Assembly: GCF_002252525.1 (NCBI RefSeq)
Contig: NZ_NNRM01000046.1
Span: forward strand, 1-64,000
DNA length: 64,000 bases
Source of the DNA: Brucella pseudogrignonensis
GTDB taxonomy: Bacteria; Pseudomonadota; Alphaproteobacteria; Rhizobiales; Rhizobiaceae
Direction of reading: 5' to 3'
The position numbers and the translations under genes are program-made. This document shows, in pieces, positions 45,583 through 53,600 of the stretch (positions are counted from its first letter, which is position 1; the number at the start of each line of letters is the position of its first letter). Under the pieces are notes generated by a model. It saw only the letters and a list, made by a program, of their open reading frames with translations, did not search any database and was not told the DNA's origin.

Positions 45583-47052
45583 TCAATCAGCTGTTTTTTG
45601 CGTCTCAGCTGCGCGTTCTGCCGCCAGACGATAGATTCGGTCACGCAGACCATACCAGCCAATAACCAGTGCGGGTACAATGATAATCAGCGAGCCGATG
45701 GTGTAGGAGCCAACCGGATAGTCTGCCGCCATCAGAACCAGAACGCCAAACAGGAAGAACAGCGTCAGGATGCCGGTATATGGCGCGCCGAACATACGAA
45801 ATTCCGGACGGGCGATCTCGCCTTTGCGCGCGAGATACCACAGCTTGAGCTGGCACAGGATGATCACGCCCCAGGCGGTGATGATGCCCAGCGAAGCAAG
45901 GTTCAGCGCGATTTCAAAAGCTGCGGCAGGCACAACAGCATTCAGTGCAACGCCAATCGCGGTGACGACTGCGGTAACAGCAATGCCGCCATAAGGGACG
46001 CCGCTCTTGTTCATCTTGGCAAGTGCCGCCGGAGCAGAACCCGAAACAGCCATCGAGTGCAGAATGCGTCCGGTGGAATAAAGACCGGCATTCAGCGATG
46101 ACAAAACCGCAGTCAGCACGACGAGGTTCATGATGATATCCGCACCCTGAACGCCGATCTTGCTGAAGAAGGTCACAAACGGGCTTTCACCAGCCGAATA
46201 GAGCGTATGCGGCAGCAGAAGGGTGAGCAGCAGAACCGAGCCGACATAAAAGACCAGCAGGCGGAAGACGACTGTTTTAATCGCGCCCGGCATGATCTTG
46301 CGTGGGTCTTCGGTTTCACCAGCCGTGGTGCCGATCAGCTCGATTGAGGCATAGGCGAAGACGACGCCTTGTATGATTACAAGGGCAGGCAGGATACCGT
46401 TCGGGAAGAAACCGCCGCTTTCACGAATGAGATGGAAACCCGGCTGATGGCCATCGATCGGGGTGCCGGACACGACGAAATAAATGCCGACAGCAAGGAA
46501 AATTACCAGCGACAGCACTTTGATAAGGCTGAACCAGAATTCCAGTTCACCGAAAACCTTGACCGAGAGCAGGTTCATCGACAGCACGAGGACGAGCGCG
46601 GTCATCGCAAACATCCACTGGTCGATCCCTTCGAGCCAGGGCACATAATGCTTGAAGAAATTCATGTAGAGGGCGACAGCAGTCACGTCTGCAATTGATG
46701 TCATTGCCCAGTTGAGCCAGTACATCCAGCCAGCCGCAAAGGCCATTTTCTCGCCGTAGAATTCACGGGCATAGGAGACGAAGGAGCCGGAGCTCGGCCG
46801 ATGCATAATCAGCTCGCCAAGGGCGCGCAGCACCAGAAATGCGAAAAAGCCACAGACGGCATAAACGAACACAAGCGACGGGCCAGCCTGAACCAGACGT
46901 CCGCCTGCACCCAGAAACAGACCCGTTCCGATTGCTCCCCCGATGGCAATCATCTGGATCTGACGCGGCTTCAGCGCTTTGTGATAGCCGCGGTCTTCTT
47001 CTGTGAAGACTTCGCGTTCTGCCGGTGTGGCTTTGATAAATTCCGTTGTCAT
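45583..47052 (-). CDS. Asparagine/amino-acid permease (AnsP-like, APC family)
   Basis: The 489-residue permease has about twelve helices and the APC signature QIQMIAIGGAIGTGLFLGAG at the first helix, with IELIGTTAGETEDPRK later. Amino-acid transporters of this subfamily include AnsP and GabP. Linkage to asparaginase supports asparagine as substrate. The stop overlaps the start region of the asparaginase gene, so the two are an operon. Confidence 0.87.
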   Translation of the reverse strand: MTTEFIKATPAEREVFTEEDRGYHKALKPRQIQMIAIGGAIGTGLFLGAGGRLVQAGPSLVFVYAVCGFFAFLVLRALGELIMHRPSSGSFVSYAREFYGEKMAFAAGWMYWLNWAMTSIADVTAVALYMNFFKHYVPWLEGIDQWMFAMTALVLVLSMNLLSVKVFGELEFWFSLIKVLSLVIFLAVGIYFVVSGTPIDGHQPGFHLIRESGGFFPNGILPALVIIQGVVFAYASIELIGTTAGETEDPRKIMPGAIKTVVFRLLVFYVGSVLLLTLLLPHTLYSAGESPFVTFFSKIGVQGADIIMNLVVLTAVLSSLNAGLYSTGRILHSMAVSGSAPAALAKMNKSGVPYGGIAVTAVVTAIGVALNAVVPAAAFEIALNLASLGIITAWGVIILCQLKLWYLARKGEIARPEFRMFGAPYTGILTLFFLFGVLVLMAADYPVGSYTIGSLIIIVPALVIGWYGLRDRIYRLAAERAAETQKTAD

Positions 47053-47432
47053 CGCTCCTCCCTGAGAGCTCAGTTTTGAATAAAGGCTATAGCTTTACGC
47101 AGTACCCGCAACGAAGAACGGCATTTTTGAAACAGTCAGATACATGGAGCTCGCGCACGGCCCGGCAATGCATCTTTTGTTTTAATTGAAAGCATTGTTG
47201 AGAAAAGAAACCTCACCACCCCAAGGGTGAGCAGGCTTCCGAACATGCTTCAATTCGTTCCCATTGCATTTTTCTGTAAAGCTGCATGACAGATTTAATT
47301 GCGGCTTTAACGCATATCAGAAAACACGAGTCAAGTTCACAAGTGTGTTGACGCTTGTCTCAAGGAGGAGTAACCGAATTAAATCTGTCATGCTGTCAGA
47401 CAGATTTAACGTTTCGAGTTCAGGAGGACAAA
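47053..47432. other. Divergent control region between ansP-like and aspA genes
   Basis: This 380-bp region contains the promoters of both directions. No gene is convincing; a 20-codon frame (ATG at 47389) overlaps the aspA start region and has no clear support. It holds the GACAGATTTAA repeats described separately. Confidence 0.6.
47288..47409 (+). promoter_or_regulatory. Three copies of an 11-mer GACAGATTTAA, two forming a palindrome
   Basis: The first copy is at 47288-47298. The second and third form TTAAATCTGTC (47379-47389) and GACAGATTTAA (47399-47409), a perfect 11-bp inverted repeat with a 9-nt spacer. Inside lies CTGTCAGACAG, with a GT-N3-AC core, which is the form of many GntR/FadR operators. 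It ends 11 bp before the aspA ribosome-binding site. Confidence 0.6.
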
Positions 47433-48836
47433 GTGGTCGGGACGCGCGTTGAACATGATCTGCTTGGTGCAAAGGAGGTGCCCGCAGATGCTTACTGGGG
47501 CGTCCATACGGCGCGAGCAGTGGATAATTTTCAGATTACAGGCGTCAGCATCGGACGCTATCCCTACCTCGTGCGCGGCCTGACCTTCGTCAAAGAAGCC
47601 GCAGCGCTGGCCAATCATGAGCTCGGCCTGTTGAGCCGCCAGCATCTGGATGCGATTGTGAGTGCCTGCCGCGAAATCCGTGATGGCGCATTGCACGATC
47701 AGTTCGTGGTTGATGTCATTCAGGGCGGTGCGGGCACATCCACCAACATGAATGCAAACGAGGTTATCGCCAATCGTGCGCTGGAATTGCTCGGGCATGA
47801 AAAGGGCGATTACGCGCATCTGCATCCCAACGACCATGTCAATCTCAGCCAGTCGACCAATGATGCCTATCCGACCGCAATTAATGTCGGCCTGATTGAA
47901 TCCATTGATGAGCTGGCCGATTGTATGGAAATTCTTCAGGCATCGTTTGAGCGTAAAGCGCGCGAATTCGACAAGATGCTGAAGGTCGGGCGCACACAGC
48001 TTCAGGATGCGGTTCCGATGACACTGGGTCAGGAGTTTCGCACCTTTGCAGTGATGCTTGGCGAAGATCGCCTGCGGCTGCTTGAATCGGCAAAGCTTCT
48101 GCACGAAATCAATCTAGGCGCCACGGCAATCGGCACCGGGCTTAATGCGCCGAAAGGCTATGCAGCGCTTGCCTGTGAGCATCTTTCGCGACTGACAGGT
48201 CGCCCGCTGGTCACGGCCAGCGATCTGATTGAAGCAACGCAGGATCCAGGTGCTTTCGTGCATCTTTCAGGCGTTTTGAAGCGCGTTGCGGTCAAGCTTT
48301 CCAAGACCTGCAACGATCTGCGGCTTTTGTCGTCCGGTCCGCGTGCCGGTATCGGCGAAATCAACCTGCCAGCCGTTCAGGCAGGCTCCAGCATCATGCC
48401 GGGCAAGATCAATCCGGTGATCCCGGAAGTGGTCAATCAGGTGGCTTTTGCGGTCATCGGCAGCGACATCACGATCACCATGGCAGCCGAAGGCGGTCAG
48501 TTGCAGTTGAATGCTTTTGAGCCGATCATCGTGCGCTCACTATCGGAAAGCATCAGCCATCTGGGTGCTGCCTGCCGCATTCTTGCAGAACGTTGTGTGG
48601 ATGGCATTACCGCCAATCCGGAAATCATGGCGCGGCGCGTGGAGGAATCCATCGGTCTTGCCACAGCGCTTAATCCGCTGATCGGATATTATGCGGCGAC
48701 CAAAGTTGCGCAGGAAGCGCTTGCCACCGGTCAGACAGTGCCGGAGGTCGTGCTTGCGCAGGGCCATATGACAGTGGAACAATTGCAGCAGGCGCTGAAG
48801 CCTGAGCAGCTTGCCAATCTGGCGATTGAAGCCTGA
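47433..48836 (+). CDS. aspA: Aspartate ammonia-lyase (aspartase)
   Basis: The product is 467 residues, with the fumarase/aspartase superfamily signature GSSIMPGKINPV (about residue 318) and aspartase-type N-terminal motif HDLLGAKEVPADAYWGVHTARA. It splits aspartate into fumarate and ammonium, connecting to the asparaginase encoded in the other direction. The start is the GTG at 47433, because AGGAGG lies 6 nt upstream; the longer frame includes palindrome-encoded residues. The leader has a palindrome and repeat that may be the operator. Confidence 0.92.
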   Translation: MVGTRVEHDLLGAKEVPADAYWGVHTARAVDNFQITGVSIGRYPYLVRGLTFVKEAAALANHELGLLSRQHLDAIVSACREIRDGALHDQFVVDVIQGGAGTSTNMNANEVIANRALELLGHEKGDYAHLHPNDHVNLSQSTNDAYPTAINVGLIESIDELADCMEILQASFERKAREFDKMLKVGRTQLQDAVPMTLGQEFRTFAVMLGEDRLRLLESAKLLHEINLGATAIGTGLNAPKGYAALACEHLSRLTGRPLVTASDLIEATQDPGAFVHLSGVLKRVAVKLSKTCNDLRLLSSGPRAGIGEINLPAVQAGSSIMPGKINPVIPEVVNQVAFAVIGSDITITMAAEGGQLQLNAFEPIIVRSLSESISHLGAACRILAERCVDGITANPEIMARRVEESIGLATALNPLIGYYAATKVAQEALATGQTVPEVVLAQGHMTVEQLQQALKPEQLANLAIEA

Positions 48837-48841
48837 GCCTG

Positions 48842-48876
48842 AAGCGCATCGGACATTCAGTCTGATGCGCTTTTTT
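48842..48876. terminator. Terminator between aspA and the convergent GntR-family gene
   Basis: AAGCGCATCGGAC (48842-48854) pairs with GTCTGATGCGCTT (48860-48872), one G-U pair, followed by T6. The stop codon of the convergent regulator gene lies in the loop. Confidence 0.85.
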
Positions 48877-49567
48877 CTTTCGCCATAATGGTTGTGACAG
48901 CCAGCTTCACCTGACCGAGATGGCTCTGCATGGCCAGACGCGCCTGTTCTTCCGAGCCACTCTTTATCGCTTCGGCAATCTGGCGATGCTCGATGTTGGA
49001 AGCCTCGCGGCGACCGGCCATGAGATTGACGAGTTCAGACTGGCGGGAAAGCGCTACGCGGGCATCAGCAACGATTTTTGCAAACATGGCATTGCCGGAA
49101 GCAGACGCTATCACGCTGTGAAATTCGGTGTCGAGCAGTACCCATTTATGCGGATCGGTCTGCTTTTCCATGCGGTCGCAGAGATCAATGAGTTTTGCCA
49201 TCTGATCATCCGTGTGGCGGATTGCGGCCCATCCGGCTGCAGGCACTTCGATGAAGGGGCGGGCCTCGATCAGATCGCGCGCCGAATAGCCGCCATAGCT
49301 CAGTTCCGGGCCGGGAGATGTTTTAAGCACATAAGTCCCGCTTCCGGTGCGGGTATGGGTGAGGCCAAGCGTTTGCAGCGAGCGCAATGCCTCGCGCACG
49401 ATCGGGCGACTGACGCTATATTTTTCAGCGAGCTGAGCTTCCGAGGGCAGGCGGGTTCCGACCGAAAGTCGACCGCTTGCGATGGCTGAGCGAATATCTT
49501 CAAAGACGATTTCCGCAGCACTTTTCCGGCTTACCGGACTGGAATCTGCTAGCCATTCAGTGACCAC
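48857..49567 (-). CDS. GntR-family (FadR/FCD subfamily) transcriptional regulator
   Basis: This 236-residue protein has a GntR winged helix (about 15-85; RLPSEAQLAEKYSVSRPIVREALRSL) and an FCD-type C-terminal ligand domain. FCD regulators often bind small organic acids or amino acids. It lies beside the asparagine-catabolic genes, convergent with aspA, so it is the best candidate regulator of that module and of the GACAGATTTAA elements (inference). Confidence 0.85.
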   Translation of the reverse strand: MVTEWLADSSPVSRKSAAEIVFEDIRSAIASGRLSVGTRLPSEAQLAEKYSVSRPIVREALRSLQTLGLTHTRTGSGTYVLKTSPGPELSYGGYSARDLIEARPFIEVPAAGWAAIRHTDDQMAKLIDLCDRMEKQTDPHKWVLLDTEFHSVIASASGNAMFAKIVADARVALSRQSELVNLMAGRREASNIEHRQIAEAIKSGSEEQARLAMQSHLGQVKLAVTTIMAKEKSASD

Positions 49568-49670
49568 CCAAAACTCTCCCGCTTTTTAGCAACCTGTCTA
49601 ACAGCTAGGCAATTTATGACGGCAGGGCAACAGCTGTTTCGTACAAGACCGGGTTTAAGCAGAACTAAGA

Positions 49671-49711
49671 GCATGTCTCCAAAAACGGGGAACCCGTTTT
49701 GGGCGACATGC
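49671..49711. repeat. Palindromic intergenic repeat
   Basis: Arms GCATGTC (49671-49677) and GACATGC (49705-49711) flank CCAAAAACGGGG and ACCCGTTTTGG. It is related to 35429-35477 and abuts the stop codon of the flavin reductase gene. Confidence 0.7.
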
Positions 49712-50244
49712 TAGCGTTTGAGGGCGTGATAGCGACCGTGATGATAGACGAGCGGTTCACCTTCGCCGCTGACAATCCTGAGCGAGCGACCGATGATGAT
49801 GGCGTGGGTATGACGCTCAATGATCTCTTCAACTTCGCAATCGATGGAAGCAAGCGCGCCTTTCAGGGCCAGCGCGCCGCTTTCAAGCGCATACCATTCC
49901 GCACCCTCATAGCGCGCCGCACCTTTCTCGCCATTCCGGCCTGCAAAACGGTCGGCCACAGCCTGCTGCTCGCCCGAAAGAATGTTGAGGCAAAAGCGGC
50001 GTTCGGCATTGATTGTCGGCCAGACCGAGGCAGTCAGATTGATATTGACGATGATTGTCGGCGGTTCGACCGAAAGAGCAGTCGCAGAAGTCACGGTTGC
50101 GCCGCTTCTGGCGTCGCCGGTTCCTGTCGTGAGGACGCTGATGCCGGCAGCAAGCTGTCGCATCGCAGCTTTCAATTCATCCGCCGTGGCCGTGTTGGGG
50201 ATTAAATCGAGCGCTGCAGAGTTCAGTCTGTTGGGATGTGCCAT
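49711..50244 (-). CDS. Flavin reductase family protein
   Basis: This product of about 177 residues has the flavin reductase-like FMN-binding fold: MRQLAAGISVLTTG at the N-terminus, GATVTSATALSVEPP, and a final HHGRYHAL motif. Such enzymes supply reduced FMN to partner monooxygenases (HpaC/NtaB type). No partner oxygenase is adjacent, so the pathway is unclear. The ATG at 50244 is used because the upstream TTG at 50247 has no better ribosome-binding site. Confidence 0.85.
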   Translation of the reverse strand: MAHPNRLNSAALDLIPNTATADELKAAMRQLAAGISVLTTGTGDARSGATVTSATALSVEPPTIIVNINLTASVWPTINAERRFCLNILSGEQQAVADRFAGRNGEKGAARYEGAEWYALESGALALKGALASIDCEVEEIIERHTHAIIIGRSLRIVSGEGEPLVYHHGRYHALKR

Positions 50245-50247
50245 CAA

Positions 50248-50618
50248 TCATGCCAACCGGAAACCTTGGGAGCGCTTCCGGCCTTTTGTTTGGGGGATAT
50301 AAATATTGCAGCCGCACCGTATGCTTGGGGGAGGAGGGCGATGCGGCTACTGTCTTTATGTATGCTTTATTTCAGGCCGAGCAATATTGAGATGATCACG
50401 TAATGTCGAGCCCGTATGTTCTGACTGTTGATTGAGCCGATGCTAAAAGAAGTCTTGTCTGATCAGGTTTGTCCTGTATCAGAGTCTATTCGGAAGTTCA
50501 GATACGAATCCAGCTATCCAGTTTTGGATAAATTGGTAAGTTCTGATCTGGAGAGCGTGCGGGTCCGGGTCGACGACAACCGCGCGGGATGAGGGACAAC
50601 TACAGAAGAGTGACACTC
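50248..50618. other. Intergenic region before the alpha-2-macroglobulin gene
   Basis: This region of about 370 bp has no convincing gene. A stem CCGGAA/TTCCGG (50258-50282) is followed by CCTTTTG. The rest must contain the promoters of the flavin reductase (leftward) and of the large macroglobulin gene (rightward). Confidence 0.5.
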
Positions 50619-53600
50619 ATGTCTGATCGGTTTAATCGGCTGATACTGGCCTTTACGACTGCGTTCTGCCTTGCGACATCATTCGGATCGTCCTCCGGTG
50701 CCAATGCCGCCGAAACACGGCGCATCGAGACAACACAGGATGCAGATTATTTCGGCTTCGATCTGAGAACCGAAAAGAATGTCTCGCTTGAGCAATGCAA
50801 AAGCGTTTGCCTCGGCGATAATTCCTGTCTGGCCTTCACTTATAATCCCAAGGTCAAATGGTGCTTTCTGAAAGCCGATTTCAACAAGCTCAATGAGTCT
50901 GTCGGCTCCATTGCCGGCAAGGTTGTGACGGAAGCAAAGGCTGCCAAGGGCAAAGATCTTGGCGCCGCACCTGCTATCTCGTTCTTTGCCGCCAATCTGA
51001 TTGACGAAGCCCGTCGTCTCAAGCGCGAAATCGGCGGCCTTGAAAGCTCCGACAGCCTGCGCGATCTGCGCAATGAAGCAGGCGCTGCTGGCATGAATGG
51101 CGATCCGCGCACGGCAATGGAAAAATTCCGACTGGCTGCCAGCATGTCGCCGGACGAAAGCGAAATCTGGGCCGGATATGCGCTGTCAGCGCTTGCGACC
51201 GAGCCGTCCAATGGTCAGGAACGCTCCAAGTTCCAGCGCGATGCGACGTCGGCCTCGTGGTTTGCCTACCAGACCTCACGCACCAAGGATGAGCGCGCGC
51301 AAGCGCTTGCCGTCATGGCGCAGGCACTCGAAAAGCGCGATGCATCGCGCCCGGCTCTGCAGGCTTATGAAGCGAGCCTTGATCTCGTCAATTCCGCATC
51401 CGTTCGTGACGCCTATGAAGATCTGAAGGCCCGCAAAGGCTTCCGCATCGTCAATAATACGGTCGATAATGACAATGCCGCGCCGCGCATCTGCGCGCAG
51501 TTCTCGGAAGAACTGGTGAAAAGCGGTGTCGATTATTCGAGCTTCGTTACACTTGATAATGGCGCGCCAAAAGCTGTTGACGCCAAGGACCGCCAGATTT
51601 GCGTCGAGGGTCTGGAACATGGCCGCAATTATACGGTGACTTTTCGTCAGGGTTTGCCATCGGCTGTTGGCGAAGTGCTGCCAGCTCCGGTCAATCTTTC
51701 GATCTATGTGCAGGACCGCGCGCCATCGGTGCGCTTTACCGGCGACAGCTTCGTGCTGCCTGCGAAAGCCCGTCGCGGCATTCCGCTGGTCAGCGTCAAT
51801 TTGAGTACAGCCAAGGTCAAGCTCTATCGCGTCGGCGACCGTTCGCTGGCACAGCTTCTCTCCGGCTATCAGTTCCTGCGCCAGTTGGACAGCTACGACA
51901 TCAGCACGGTTTCCGATCAGATGGGTGCGCCTGTCTGGGAAGGTGAGATCGAGGTTGCAGGCAATGAGCTGAATAAGGAAGCAACGACCAGTTTCCCGGT
52001 TGATGAAGCACTGCCGGAACGCAAGCCCGGCGTCTATGTGCTGACCGCTGAACCTCTGGTTCAGAAGTCCGATGATGAATATGGCACCAAGGCAACGCAG
52101 TGGTTTGTCGTCTCCGACATCGGCCTTTCGACCTATACCGGACAGGACGGCATCAATGTGTTTGCCCGTTCGCTGGAAAGCGCAGAGCCGCTTAAAGGCG
52201 TGAAGCTGACGCTGCTTGCACGCAACAATGAAGTGCTGGGCGAAGCGACCACCGACAGCGATGGCCGTGCGACGTTTACGCCGGGACTGACACGCGGCAC
52301 AGACGGCATGGTGCCAGCGGTGCTGATGGCAAGTAGCGATGATGAGGATTTCACATTCCTCGATATGGCGCGCGCCGGTTTCGATCTTTCCGATCGTGGT
52401 GTGACGGGCCGTGCTGTGCCGAAAGCGCTTGATCTTTATGCATGGACAGAGCGCGGTATCTACCGCGCGGGCGAAGTTGTGCATGTAGGCGCGCTAGCGC
52501 GTGACGACACCGCAACCGCAATCGATGATCTGCCGCTCACCTTCATCTTCACGCGTCCCGATGGCGTGGAAGATCGCCGTCTTGTTTCCGACAGCAAACT
52601 GGCCGGTGGTCATGCCATCGACCTGACCTTGCCGTCGAACGCCATGCGCGGCACCTGGAACGTTTCGGTCTATACCGATCCCAAGCAGCCAGCGATTGCC
52701 ACGCAGATGTTCCTGGTTGAAGATTTCGTGCCGGACCGGATCGAGTTCGATCTGACGTCTGACAAGCCGGAAATCGCTGTTGGCGAAACCGCCAATATCA
52801 CCGTGGACGGTCGTTTCCTCTATGGTGCGCCTGCCGCCGGTCTTGCGCTTGAAGGCGAAGTCACACTTTCGACCAAGCGTCAGTGGGACCGCTTCAAGGG
52901 CTATTATTTCGGCCTCGCCGATGAAGAACAGGGCGAAGCCACGCGCCTGCCGCTCGATGGCCTGTCAAAAGTCGATGACAACGGCAAGGCGACTTTCCCG
53001 GTTACAGTCGATGAAATGCCGTCAACAACGCGCCTCGTAAATGCAGCCGTGACCGTTCGTATGCGTGAAACCGGCGGTCGTGCGGTTGAGCGTAAAATCG
53101 ATGTGGCCATTCAGCCGGAAACCGATCTCATCGGCATTCGCCCGGATTTTGCTGGCGATGAAGTTCCGCAGGGCGGCACTGCAAAGTTCAGCCTGATCGC
53201 CTCTGACAGCAAGGGTGATCGCAAGGCGCTTGATGGCGCACAATGGTCGCTGGTCAAGATCGAGCGTAATTATCAGTGGTATCGCAGTGGCAACAGCTGG
53301 AACTATGAGCCGGTCACTTTCACCAAGGCGATTGCCAACGGCAAGATTGACCTTGCAACCGATAGCGAGGCTGAAATCAGTCTGCCGGTCGATTGGGGCC
53401 GTTACCGTCTGGAAATCGAAACAGCTGATGCTGCGGGCCCGGCCACAAGCTATGAATTCGATGCGGGCTGGTTTGTCAGCTCAACCTCGACCGAAACGCC
53501 GGACGGGCTCGAAATCGCGCTCGACAAGGAACATTATGCGGTAGGTGACACGGCAGAACTGAAAATCTCCCCGCGTTTTGCGGGTGAGTTGCTCATCACC

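Noticed and set aside
47389-47452. A 20-codon leader peptide frame overlapping the aspA start
   Set aside because: It reads through the palindrome in another frame, and no stalling motif or terminator supports attenuation.
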